DNA from: Clostridia bacterium
GTDB lineage: Bacteria > Bacillota > Clostridia > Oscillospirales > CAG-272
Reading direction: 5' to 3'
NCBI GenBank assembly: GCA_900769475.1
Contig: CAAGGQ010000092.1
Span: 1-17,476, forward strand
DNA: 17,476 nt
Shown: positions 1 through 7,383 of the stretch, piece after piece
Layout: each line of letters starts with the position of its first letter
How positions within the stretch are numbered: the stretch's first letter is position 1
Notes under the pieces: generated by a model
The model's input: the letters and a program-made list of their open reading frames with translations, nothing else
Databases searched by the model: none
Told to the model about the DNA's origin: nothing
Translations under genes and position numbers: made by a program

Positions 1-640
1 TATAGAAATCCACGCCCCGCATATAGGACGCGGCACAAAAGCCGGCCAGATCGCCCATCACTCCACCGCCCACGGCCACCACGCAATCCGAGCGGGTAAA
101 ATGATGCTCCAGCATGGTGTTCCAAAGAGTTTGCAGGCTGTTGATATTCTTGGTTCCCTCGCCCTGGGGCAGGGTGACGATGACGGGCTCTTTGCATTGT
201 GCCGCCACGGTAAGAGCGTAGGCGCGAGGAACGCCGGTATCGGTAACGATGAGCACGCGGCGATCCAGCTGTAACAGCTCCCCGGCACGGGAAAGGATGC
301 CTCGCTCCATGAGGATATCGTAGCTATCCTCTCCCAGCTCCATCCGAAGAGTGCGAGCACAGGAGGCTCCCGACTCCAGTATCTTTTTTTGATATGCCCG
401 AGAGACCCGCATAGCGTTCTTGAGAAAATCCACGTAGTAGGGACGAAGAGCTTCCTCCTCCAGTGCCGCTGCATTGCGGTCGAGGACCTGTTGCTCCCGC
501 ACGGGATTAAAAATGGCCATTCCCTGCTCTTTTTTATAGGCGGCCACCTTTTCCACCGCGTGCATACGGCGGGCAAACAGGCGCGCCATTTCCCCATCGA
601 TTTCGTTGATCTCCAATCTTGCTTCTTCTAACAGATTCAT
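1..640 (-). CDS. aroB: Bifunctional chorismate mutase (AroQ type) / 3-dehydroquinate synthase, C-terminus cut off by window edge
   Basis: Translating the minus strand from ATG at 640 gives 213 open codons to the window edge. Residues 1-90 read as an AroQ-fold chorismate mutase: R8 and R24/R25 in the first helix, K36, the loop PVRE with R48-E49, and S80-x3-Q84, matching the E. coli catalytic set (R11, R28, K39, R51-E52, S84, Q88), except that N45 stands where E. coli has D48. Residues from about 94 read as 3-dehydroquinate synthase, with the NAD-binding motif GGGVMGDLAGF at 191-201 followed by YMRGVDF. Chorismate mutase converts chorismate to prephenate for Phe/Tyr; DHQ synthase makes dehydroquinate from DAHP, the second step of the shikimate pathway. 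Both are cytosolic. GGAGG lies 6 nt before the ATG and a good promoter lies upstream, so the start is firm and both domains share one frame. The remaining DHQ synthase portion (metal site and C-terminal domain) is outside the window. Confidence 0.93.
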   Translation of the reverse strand, partial: MNLLEEARLEINEIDGEMARLFARRMHAVEKVAAYKKEQGMAIFNPVREQQVLDRNAAALEEEALRPYYVDFLKNAMRVSRAYQKKILESGASCARTLRMELGEDSYDILMERGILSRAGELLQLDRRVLIVTDTGVPRAYALTVAAQCKEPVIVTLPQGEGTKNINSLQTLWNTMLEHHFTRSDCVVAVGGGVMGDLAGFCAASYMRGVDFY

Positions 641-669
641 TTTTCGCCTCCGAAAACCTATTACCTTAT

Positions 670-697
670 ATTATACACCAAAGGGCGAAAAAGTCAA
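670..697 (-). promoter_or_regulatory. Sigma-A-type promoter of the chorismate mutase/DHQ synthase gene
   Basis: On the minus strand TTGACT (697-692) and TATAAT (675-670) are separated by 16 bp. The -10 lies 29 bp before the ATG at 640, giving a short leader with no room for a riboswitch or T-box. The fusion gene therefore appears to begin its own transcription unit after the terminator of the upstream gene. Confidence 0.75.
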
Positions 698-718
698 GAA
701 AAACCTTTAGAACAACGC

Positions 719-747
719 AAAAAAAGAGGTTGTCCGCAGACAACCTC
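719..747 (-). terminator. Rho-independent terminator of the EEP-GDPD operon
   Basis: A perfect 9-bp stem, GAGGTTGTC (726-734) with GACAACCTC (739-747), encloses the 4-nt loop CGCA. On the minus strand it is followed by a run of seven T (725-719). It begins 10 bp after the stop codon of the phosphodiesterase gene, so it ends that transcript before the promoter of the next gene. Confidence 0.9.
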
Positions 748-757
748 AAAAAACAAA

Positions 758-1462
758 TTACTGCTTCTTCACCATATAGGAGATCAGCTGATCGGGGAAA
801 TTGACGGTCATGCCGTCCACGCCGCAATCGTAGGCATTCTTCATCAGGTCAAAATTGGTAACGCCCCAAGCGCGAACGTTGTAGCCCATGCCGTGCCAAG
901 CTTCCACATTCTCGGCAGTCACGTATTTGGCCTGAGGGCAAAGCTGCTCGCCGCCAATGGAGGCAAGATCGGAAAGGATCTCCTCGGTCACCTCTTTTAC
1001 CAAGTAGCCAATGCGCCAATCGGGACGCAGCTCCTTGACGCGCTTGATATAGTCGAACTTAAAGGAGGTGATGATGGCCTTGTCCTTCATGTTGTACCGA
1101 TCCAACAGAGCGATGGTCTCCTCGGCCAGATCCTCCTTCAGTTCAATGGCAAAGTGAAGATCACGGAAGCCCAAATAGCGAAGGAAATCCTCAAATTTTA
1201 CGATGATATCCTTGGTGTCGGTCTTTTCGTTCTTCACGTGGAACTGCATCAGCTCCTCATAGGTATAATCGGCAATACAGCCTTCACAACCGATTACGCG
1301 CTTAAAGTCACCGTCATGGAAGAGCACCAGCACGCCGTCCTTGGTGCGGCGAACGTCGGTTTCAATACCGTTGGCTCCCATATGGACGCCAAGCTGGAAG
1401 GAACTCATGGTGTTTTCGGGAGCGTATTCGCTGGCTCCCCGGTGTGCGTAAACAACAAACAT
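758..1462 (-). CDS. ugpQ: Glycerophosphodiester phosphodiesterase (GDPD family)
   Basis: A 234-residue protein of the single-domain, cytosolic GDPD type (UgpQ/GlpQ-like), which hydrolyses glycerophosphodiesters to glycerol-3-phosphate and an alcohol. Visible motifs are HRG at 7-9, ENT at 16-18, the metal ligands E34 and D36 in GIETDV, HD at 49-50 and IELK near residue 107. There is no signal peptide or membrane segment, so it acts inside the cell. The start is ATG at 1462, with AAGGAG 8 nt upstream; a TTG six bases earlier in frame is too close to that site. It follows the EEP-family gene by 36 bp, with no promoter seen between them, and ends at a terminator, so the two are probably co-transcribed. 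The gene symbol rests on family resemblance only; the true substrate is unknown. Confidence 0.9.
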   Translation of the reverse strand: MFVVYAHRGASEYAPENTMSSFQLGVHMGANGIETDVRRTKDGVLVLFHDGDFKRVIGCEGCIADYTYEELMQFHVKNEKTDTKDIIVKFEDFLRYLGFRDLHFAIELKEDLAEETIALLDRYNMKDKAIITSFKFDYIKRVKELRPDWRIGYLVKEVTEEILSDLASIGGEQLCPQAKYVTAENVEAWHGMGYNVRAWGVTNFDLMKNAYDCGVDGMTVNFPDQLISYMVKKQ

Positions 1463-1498
1463 AATCAAATTCTCCTTGTATGTATCTTTTTTTGAATA

Positions 1499-2296
1499 TC
1501 AAAGCCGAAGGTCCACCAACAGAGGACAGTGATCCGAGCTATCCAAAGCGTCCTGCTCGGTCAGGACGCGGAAGGACTCCACAAGCGTGGGCAGCTTGCC
1601 GTAGCAGAAGACGTAATCCAGGGTCTTGAAAGGCTCGCCGCCGTTGACGTACTGCCCTTCCCCGTTACGCACGGGATAAGCGTGGGCAGTGGGCAGATCG
1701 GTGGAGGAAACCGCCAAGGATCGGGCATCCTTCATTCCAAGGCGAAGCATCTCTCGGTAGGCATCCTCTCCCTGGTGGGCGCCCACACCGCTGTTCAGAT
1801 CTCCGCAAACAAGAATGGGAACGCTATGCTCCTGCCCCAGGGCGTTGCAAAAGGCGGTGAGCTGGGCGGCGTTCGCACGGCGCTGGAGGGTATCCTCTTC
1901 GCTCTCCCATTTCCACCAAAAGTGCACCGAGAGTACAGCGACTCGCTGCCCCGTGGCACACTCCTGTAGGAGAGACCAGGTCACCGATTTGGAGTTTTTA
2001 TCGTTCTTTCCATCAAACAAGAACCATCCGGAATCCAGGAGGCGCATCCGCTCCCGATGATAGAACACCGGCGTAAAGTTGCAATCAGCAAAGGCGATGG
2101 CAGCCTCCTCATAGACATCCGACAGCTTTTTCGCAATGGACACCTCCGGAGCGCGGCTGGTTTTGGGATTGCACTCCTGGAAACAACAAACATCGGGCTC
2201 GTATCGCCGGATCAGATCCCGGATCAGATCGTTGCGATTGGCAATACATTGATCGGGCTTCATGTTGCCCCAAATATTCTGATTGTAGATCCGCAT
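1499..2296 (-). CDS. Endonuclease/exonuclease/phosphatase (EEP) family hydrolase
   Basis: A 265-residue protein with the full EEP fold signature: N7 near the start (NQNIWG), the metal ligand E41 in CFQEC, H125 in SVHFWW, GDLNS at 165-169, TLDYVF around 226-231, and the terminal SDH at 254-256. The superfamily is Mg-dependent and includes DNA repair nucleases, sphingomyelinases, inositol-phosphate phosphatases and other phosphodiesterases. The sequence does not resemble ExoA/XthA closely enough to call it a repair nuclease. There is no signal peptide, which argues for a cytosolic enzyme. It is the first gene behind a consensus promoter, with GGGAG before the ATG, and the glycerophosphodiesterase follows 36 bp downstream. 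Pairing two phosphodiester hydrolases suggests processing of phospholipid headgroups or similar phosphodiesters; that is inference. Confidence 0.85.
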   Translation of the reverse strand: MRIYNQNIWGNMKPDQCIANRNDLIRDLIRRYEPDVCCFQECNPKTSRAPEVSIAKKLSDVYEEAAIAFADCNFTPVFYHRERMRLLDSGWFLFDGKNDKNSKSVTWSLLQECATGQRVAVLSVHFWWKWESEEDTLQRRANAAQLTAFCNALGQEHSVPILVCGDLNSGVGAHQGEDAYREMLRLGMKDARSLAVSSTDLPTAHAYPVRNGEGQYVNGGEPFKTLDYVFCYGKLPTLVESFRVLTEQDALDSSDHCPLLVDLRL

Positions 2297-2334
2297 GGGC
2301 GTTTCTCCCTTTCCTATCCCGTAGATTCACCCGT

Positions 2335-2363
2335 ATTATACCGCAAAAACAAAGGAATGTCAA
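2335..2363 (-). promoter_or_regulatory. Perfect consensus sigma-A promoter of the EEP-GDPD operon
   Basis: On the minus strand TTGACA (2363-2358) and TATAAT (2340-2335) are separated by exactly 17 bp, a full match to the housekeeping consensus. The ATG follows 38 bp downstream of the -10. No obvious operator overlaps it, which suggests strong constitutive expression unless a repressor site was missed. Confidence 0.9.
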
Positions 2364-2374
2364 TGCAATGGATT

Positions 2375-2429
2375 GAAAAAAAGAAAAAAAAGGGGGGACT
2401 CAAATGAGTAAAACATTTGGTCGCCCCCT
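2375..2429 (-). terminator. Rho-independent terminator of the sugar operon
   Basis: Outer arms AGGGGG (2391-2396) and CCCCCT (2424-2429) pair, as do inner arms CAAATG (2401-2406) and CATTTG (2414-2419), with a small internal loop between the two stems. On the minus strand the hairpin is followed by two T runs separated by one C (2390-2376). It begins 6 bp after the stop codon of the glycoside hydrolase-like gene and lies just upstream of the next promoter. Confidence 0.87.
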
Positions 2430-2434
2430 CGGGA

Positions 2435-4471
2435 TTATTGCATTTCCACCCTGAGCTTTGCGTAGAGCTGAAGCTCAGGGATCTGCAGGAGCGCAACGCC
2501 ATCCTGCAGCGTGTAGGCAACGGGTTCCCCATTCGGCACCGCCGTGACAGACGTGACCGTCTTCCCCTCCGGGATTCGCAGGGCTACGGTAAAGGGACTC
2601 AAGGACAAGCGCTCGTCATCGTAGCGCAGATCCACAAGACTGATGAAATAACCCTCCGGGATCGAAAAGCCCAATAGCTCCACCTGGCGGCGGGCGTTGC
2701 AGGTCAGGCGTCGGGTACTCTTGGGGACGCCTAGTTCCAGGATCCGTTCCATCATCTCGGTATATTGCCGTCTGCGATCCAGCTCCACGGGAGCGGCACA
2801 CCAGATCACCTTCCCCTCGCCGTATTCGGCAATCATCAGGGTGGGATACTCGGTAAGACGGCCGGGAGGATTGGAATGGATCGAGGCAAAGGCGGTAGGA
2901 TCGTCCTCCTTAGAGTAGGGCAAGCATAGCCGCGCCGCCACGGTGACCTTGGGGCTTGTGACCGACACCATGGGAAGCTTAAGCTTGAAGGTCATGGGAT
3001 AGACCTCGTTAAAGCCGCTCATCAGCTCCTCGAATTCGGGCTTGGGCGCAAGGTAGGTGTGCACCGTGTCGGTATAGCCCAGGAGCTGTGCCCCCAGGAG
3101 CTCCTGCAAAAGAGCAGGCTCCTCGCCACCGCTGAAATAGAGGGTGCCTCCCCGTCTTACGTAGTTACAGAGAGCTTCGAGTCCCTCCGACGGAAGCCCC
3201 GCGATCTGTGGTGCGAAGATCATGCGGTATTGAGGGCAACGGTTGGGGATGGAATTGGCCAGAATTCCATAGGGCACGTGCGCCTCGGCCAGGGTTTGGG
3301 AAAGGGCGATGGCGGCCGTGCGGTTGTCCACCTCCTGCTTTTCCGAATGAAAGCGACCCGTGGTGGAATAGTAGATGGCAACCTCCTCCAGCGGCGTTCC
3401 GTACAGAGTGCTCTCGTAGGGAATGATCTGTTCAAAAACTCTGCCAATGGCATCGTACACCCGGGGATCCATGGTGCCCACGGGATCCATGGCGTCGATG
3501 ATAAAGGGAGCGCCGTGGTGTGCAAGGGTCAGAAAGGTCTGTAGCTCCAGCTCTGCGTCGGTGCGGTTGACGGTGTGCTGTGCCAGATTGGGATTGCAAC
3601 GGCTGATCATATACTCAAAGGGCGGATTCTTGGTCACCGCGCGGTAATACTTGGCCGCAAAGGAATGGGCGTAGATGCTACCGTAAAGATCACCGCCGCA
3701 AAAATCACAGGCATCGGTCACCGCCTCGGTGCAGGCCTGCTTCCAGGTGCCCGCGCAGGCAAAGGCGCAGTTGTGCTGTACGCTGGCGTGAGGCATGACC
3801 TCCTTGGAATATGCCGTAACGAACCGTGCGAATTCCCCGATCCACTCGTAGCGACGCTCCACCAAGGCGCGCCATGCGGGATCGCTCCAATCCTCCCGAC
3901 GGGGGATCTCCCGATACCCGGTTTCCTCAAAAAATCGACGGGCACAGTGGGGGCAATGGCAGACCCCCGACCAGTAGGTCATATCGTAGAACATGCCCTC
4001 CACGGTAAAATAATCGGCGATCTCCTTGATCTGGGTCTTCACGTAGTCCCGATATTCAGGATGATTGGGACAGCAATGCCCGTAGCGACTGCCTCGTTGA
4101 CGCTTGGAGCTATCGTCCTCCTCGCCGTCCATGATGCGCCACTCGGGGTGTCTGTCCTCCTCGTAAGTGTTAAAGATCAGACTGTAATAGCCAATCACAT
4201 CCATGCCATTGGCATGGCAAAGATCCACCAAACGGCGCATGGCATCCTCTTTGCCCACAAGTCCCTTGTGCATCTTACCGCTCTTTGTGGGATAATAGGA
4301 ATATCCCACATGGGAGTGGAAATACAGCATTGCCGATTTGATCTTAGCACGCTTGAGATTCTCTACATAATCCTCGGGAGAGAACTTGGATAGGAAGCGA
4401 TCGTCCCAATCCTCAATATGCATATCCACCAGATTGCGGCGGAAGCTGGTTTGATACCACGGTGTTTTCAT
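2435..4471 (-). CDS. Hypothetical glycoside hydrolase, GHL6-like TIM barrel with beta-galactosidase-trimerisation-like domain
   Basis: A 678-residue protein with no signal peptide. The N-terminal part (about 1-340) has the pattern of the hypothetical glycosyl hydrolase 6 group: FRRNLVDMHIEDW at 10-22, the SYYPTKSG-MH segment at 58-68, HPEW at 108-111, and GMFYDM at 159-164, where D163 is a candidate catalytic or binding acid. The Cys motif C171-x-C173-x2-C176 follows, as is common in this group. Residues about 360-460 resemble the glutamine-amidotransferase-like trimerisation domain of GH42-type beta-galactosidases (RRGGTLYFSGG), and the C-terminus is probably a beta-sandwich. It is the last gene of the operon, starting 2 bp after the cupin gene, with AAAGGA before the ATG. 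Cytosolic cleavage of an imported oligosaccharide or glycoside is likely; the substrate cannot be read from sequence, and the family name is from memory of motifs. Confidence 0.75.
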   Translation of the reverse strand: MKTPWYQTSFRRNLVDMHIEDWDDRFLSKFSPEDYVENLKRAKIKSAMLYFHSHVGYSYYPTKSGKMHKGLVGKEDAMRRLVDLCHANGMDVIGYYSLIFNTYEEDRHPEWRIMDGEEDDSSKRQRGSRYGHCCPNHPEYRDYVKTQIKEIADYFTVEGMFYDMTYWSGVCHCPHCARRFFEETGYREIPRREDWSDPAWRALVERRYEWIGEFARFVTAYSKEVMPHASVQHNCAFACAGTWKQACTEAVTDACDFCGGDLYGSIYAHSFAAKYYRAVTKNPPFEYMISRCNPNLAQHTVNRTDAELELQTFLTLAHHGAPFIIDAMDPVGTMDPRVYDAIGRVFEQIIPYESTLYGTPLEEVAIYYSTTGRFHSEKQEVDNRTAAIALSQTLAEAHVPYGILANSIPNRCPQYRMIFAPQIAGLPSEGLEALCNYVRRGGTLYFSGGEEPALLQELLGAQLLGYTDTVHTYLAPKPEFEELMSGFNEVYPMTFKLKLPMVSVTSPKVTVAARLCLPYSKEDDPTAFASIHSNPPGRLTEYPTLMIAEYGEGKVIWCAAPVELDRRRQYTEMMERILELGVPKSTRRLTCNARRQVELLGFSIPEGYFISLVDLRYDDERLSLSPFTVALRIPEGKTVTSVTAVPNGEPVAYTLQDGVALLQIPELQLYAKLRVEMQ

Positions 4472-4473
4472 GC

Positions 4474-5691
4474 TTAAAGTCCTTTCGGAAGCTCGGGATT
4501 CTCGGCAAAGTGCTTGAGCATAACGATGTCCTCACTTGCCGAGGTATTAACGATCTCCACGCCCTTCTGGGCGGCGGAGGCCGAAACGAAATATTCATCG
4601 TAGGTCTGCTCGCCGTAGCGGATCAGCGTGGGGGTTTCCAGAGGAAGTCCCGCAATGGTACCGTTTCCCTGGAGATTGATCAGACCGTAGGGTGCAGCAT
4701 CCCGGATCACCACGCTCGCGCCGGGACGAACCGTCAGGCGCTTGGCGCTGACCAGAGGATTCTTATAGCAGATCCATTCCTCCACGTAGCCCTCCTGTTC
4801 CATCTCCTCCACAGGACGGACGGGAATGGGACGCATAAAGCGATTCTTGTGCAGATCGGGATCCACGTTCAGCTCCCAATCGATCACGTCCAGCAGGTAA
4901 TCGTAGTTGCCGATCTCCTCGGGGGGACAGTTCTTCCAAAGCAGATCGGAGGAAACGGTGTGTCCGCCCAGAAGCACCGACTGATACATGGCGTATACGT
5001 CGGAGGCGAACTGAGGCTCGTAGGTGCACAGGCTTCCGGGGGCGTGAAGCAATCCGGGGGGCACGTCAAAGCCGGTGTCGGTCAGGAGCTTGTAGGCCTG
5101 GGAAAGACCCAGGAGCTGATTGTCGCCCTTGGTAAAGTTCTTCAGAACCTCCAGCACCTGCTCTTTGGTGGTGTCAGGGGTAAGCCCCAGGAAGGTATAG
5201 TCAAATTCTCCGCCGTAGTTGTTCACCTGGGACGGGAAGAAATACATTTCGGGCTTTCCCTTACAGCCCACGCGAGCGGCGTGCTCGTCCCGATGGTGGA
5301 TGTGGTGCGGCAGAGGGCCGAGGTTATCAAAGAATTTGGAGAAAATGCTCCAGCCGTGGTATTTGTTCCACAGATAGGAACCCAAGATCTCCTCCCCCAT
5401 CTCCTCGATGGCGGTCTTAAGCAGGATCTTATCGTCCTTGCCCGTGCCCAGCGCGATGTAACTCAAGCCCTCATCCTCGGGGGTCTCGGGGCCGTTCTCG
5501 GCGTGGGTGGTGGAAGCAAACCAACGCTCGTCAATGCCGCCGCGCTCGGCGCCCAGGGCGTAGTAATCGTCGGGATGCAGCTTGATGCGCTTGCCGGGGC
5601 GGCAAAAGGCGCGGGGTACCCAGGTGGGAAGAAGGCGGAGAACACCGCCGTTGGCGTCAAAGACTTCTTTCAGTTGTTCCAATTTTGTCAT
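4474..5691 (-). CDS. Phosphomannose-isomerase-like double-cupin protein
   Basis: A 405-residue cytosolic protein resembling class I mannose-6-phosphate isomerases but divergent. The metal-site pattern is visible: HHIHH at 129-133 in the place of the usual QVHP, E148 in GKPEMYFF, and H216 in GLLHAPG. By alignment the ligands would be H130, H132, E148 and H216, so the canonical glutamine is replaced by histidine. A second cupin-like half follows at about 300-390. The protein may isomerise or epimerise a sugar or sugar phosphate released in this pathway, but the changed ligand and absence of close homology mean that a true mannose-6-phosphate isomerase call would be too specific. It is the middle gene of the operon, 40 bp after the binding protein gene, with AAAGGA before its ATG, and it ends 2 bp before the glycoside hydrolase start, so translation may be coupled. 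Confidence 0.7.
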   Translation of the reverse strand: MTKLEQLKEVFDANGGVLRLLPTWVPRAFCRPGKRIKLHPDDYYALGAERGGIDERWFASTTHAENGPETPEDEGLSYIALGTGKDDKILLKTAIEEMGEEILGSYLWNKYHGWSIFSKFFDNLGPLPHHIHHRDEHAARVGCKGKPEMYFFPSQVNNYGGEFDYTFLGLTPDTTKEQVLEVLKNFTKGDNQLLGLSQAYKLLTDTGFDVPPGLLHAPGSLCTYEPQFASDVYAMYQSVLLGGHTVSSDLLWKNCPPEEIGNYDYLLDVIDWELNVDPDLHKNRFMRPIPVRPVEEMEQEGYVEEWICYKNPLVSAKRLTVRPGASVVIRDAAPYGLINLQGNGTIAGLPLETPTLIRYGEQTYDEYFVSASAAQKGVEIVNTSASEDIVMLKHFAENPELPKGL

Positions 5692-5731
5692 GGCTTTTTC
5701 CTTTCTGAATAGGGACGGAATTCTATTTTGG

Positions 5732-7174
5732 TTAAGAGAATTTGGACAACAGATTGATCAGCTTGGTGTTCCAAACGTGACCGGAGTTGGCGTAAAGCGT
5801 AACGAAGGAGGAGTTATACGTGCGCGCCGTATCCTGGATCTGGCGATCGGTAATATCGTACACCGTGCCAATATCGTAGAAAATGTTTTCAAAAATGTAT
5901 TTCAGCATTTCATAGCTCTCTTCATCCTTTCCAACCTTACGAAGCAAAATGTTATCGTAAAAGATGGGACGGATCTCCTGATAACCGTAGGCGGCAAAGG
6001 CATCCAAAAACAGCGCGGAGTTCTCGTAATTGGTATTGGTTACGGGGATGGTCAACAGGGACAGATACAAGCCGGCCGGAGTGGAAATATAGTCTCCCTC
6101 CTCACTTCCCTTCGGATAAGGAACGATGCCGTAATCCACGTCCAGGAAACGGAGGGTGGGGGCGTTCTGCGCGGCGGCAAAGAGGACCAGGGCGTTTCCG
6201 TTTTCAAACACCGAGGCAGTTCCGCTGAAATTCAAGCGGTCCCGGGTGTGGGTCCGATCATAAAGCTGCTCCAAAAGCTCCTGCACCTCGGCCTGGTATT
6301 TTCCGATGACCATTTCGGGAATTCCATCCTCGTCCTTCTCCACGATCTTAATACCGCAGGAGGACAGAATGCCCATTACCGTATCTCGGGAATAATCCAA
6401 TCCCCACAGATCGTTGGGGCCCATACCCGGCGTTCCGTCACGGTCCGTAGCGATCTCCTTGGACATACGGATCACGTTTTCAAAGGTCCAGGTTCCCTTA
6501 TTTACCATATCGTAGGGGCTTTCCAGACCGTGATCCTCCACGATCTTCTTGTTAAAGCATCCCATCCAGGTGGCCAGCAAATGGTTGATGGAGGTATCCC
6601 CGATCAGCGCGTAGGTGCGCCCGTTGATGGAGAGATTGTCCATTCCCTCGGCATCCCACCAGGGCGTGGTAGTATCCAGTTGAAAGGCAGAGGTCTCGGC
6701 CAGGTGTCCCCCCGTAATAGCGGAGATCAGATTGGTGCCGCGAAGGTAGGTAAAATCATAGGTCTTATCGCCGCCCATGGTGTTTTTGGCAAGGGCGGTA
6801 ACTACGCTTCCGGTATCCACGTCCACGCGACTTACGGAGCAATTATAGACCTCCTCCATGTAAAGGACGCGCTCATAGGCCGCGTTGGAGATCAGATCCT
6901 CGCTAACCTCGGTGGGGGCAATATCGGTAAAATCCAGGGGTGCGTGTTTGTACCAGTTGGTGGTAAGAATACAAAATTCCTTGCTGCCCAGATCGCGGAT
7001 CGGAACCTGCTCGATGGGCAAAAGCTCCTCGGTGAGAATGTCCTCGGTCACACCCACGTTTTGGTTCGTTAGCGTCTCCGTGGAGGGCGGCGTTTCCCCG
7101 CAAGAAACAAAGCAGCAACCAAATAACAACAGGCTCAGCAAAGCACATAAGCCATTTTTTAATTCTTTTTTCAT
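5732..7174 (-). CDS. Extracellular solute-binding lipoprotein, carbohydrate ABC transporter type
   Basis: A 480-residue lipoprotein from the preferred start at 7174. The N-terminus is MKKELK, a hydrophobic stretch at about 9-23, and lipidation candidates at C20 or C25 (FVSC-GE), followed by a Thr/Glu-rich linker typical of exported lipoproteins. The body has family-1 binding protein features, including NAAYERVLYMEE, YDFTYLRG and the late VDYGIVPYPK segment where these proteins contact ligand. It should sit on the outer face of the membrane and deliver a sugar or oligosaccharide to an ABC transporter. No permease or ATPase gene lies nearby, so it must use a transporter encoded elsewhere. An in-frame ATG at 7189 would add five residues; it has no ribosome binding site, whereas AGTAGG precedes the ATG at 7174. 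It is the first gene of an operon divergent from the AraC-family regulator. Confidence 0.85.
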   Translation of the reverse strand: MKKELKNGLCALLSLLLFGCCFVSCGETPPSTETLTNQNVGVTEDILTEELLPIEQVPIRDLGSKEFCILTTNWYKHAPLDFTDIAPTEVSEDLISNAAYERVLYMEEVYNCSVSRVDVDTGSVVTALAKNTMGGDKTYDFTYLRGTNLISAITGGHLAETSAFQLDTTTPWWDAEGMDNLSINGRTYALIGDTSINHLLATWMGCFNKKIVEDHGLESPYDMVNKGTWTFENVIRMSKEIATDRDGTPGMGPNDLWGLDYSRDTVMGILSSCGIKIVEKDEDGIPEMVIGKYQAEVQELLEQLYDRTHTRDRLNFSGTASVFENGNALVLFAAAQNAPTLRFLDVDYGIVPYPKGSEEGDYISTPAGLYLSLLTIPVTNTNYENSALFLDAFAAYGYQEIRPIFYDNILLRKVGKDEESYEMLKYIFENIFYDIGTVYDITDRQIQDTARTYNSSFVTLYANSGHVWNTKLINLLSKFS

Positions 7175-7210
7175 AAGAAACCTACTCATGATTCTAATCA
7201 GGATATTATC

Positions 7211-7239
7211 ATATTACCATAGATCCTGCCGCTTGTAAA
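7211..7239 (-). promoter_or_regulatory. Probable promoter of the sugar operon
   Basis: On the minus strand TTTACA (7239-7234) and TAATAT (7216-7211) are separated by 17 bp. The -35 matches 5 of 6 and the -10 only 4 of 6, consistent with a promoter that needs an activator. The nearest copy of a phased repeat begins 6 bp from the -35. TATGAT slightly downstream is an alternative -10 with poorer spacing. Confidence 0.5.
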
Positions 7240-7244
7240 TCTCT

Positions 7245-7293
7245 TTTGGAACACAAAAATGCGATTTTGGATCATTTTTGAATGCTTTGGATC
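7245..7293. repeat. Three phased direct repeats, likely operator of the AraC-family regulator
   Basis: TTTGGAAC at 7245-7252, TTTGGATC at 7266-7273 and TTTGGATC at 7286-7293 start 21 and 20 bp apart, so they face the same side of the helix. The last two extend to near-identical longer units (TTTGGATC, one base, then a T run). Tandem half-sites about 21 bp apart are typical of AraC-family operators. The array lies immediately upstream of the sugar operon -35 and about 27 bp upstream of the regulator's own -35. Confidence 0.7.
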
Positions 7294-7320
7294 TTTTTGG
7301 AGGACTGCACAAAAAGAATC

Positions 7321-7350
7321 TTGACATTCCCACGGATTTTATGATATAAT
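7321..7350 (+). promoter_or_regulatory. Sigma-A promoter of the PocR/AraC regulator
   Basis: TTGACA at 7321-7326 and TATAAT at 7345-7350, both perfect hexamers, are separated by 18 bp. Transcription should start near 7357, leaving a leader of about 27 nt before the ATG at 7384. This argues against the in-frame TTG at 7354 as start. Confidence 0.87.
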
Positions 7351-7383
7351 GACTTGAAAAGCATTGTTTTGGGAGGAGCCTCT

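Noticed and set aside
7354..7383. In-frame TTG start for the PocR/AraC regulator that would add ten residues
   Set aside because: It lies at the predicted transcription start with no upstream ribosome binding site, whereas ATG at 7384 has GGGAGGAG at proper spacing.
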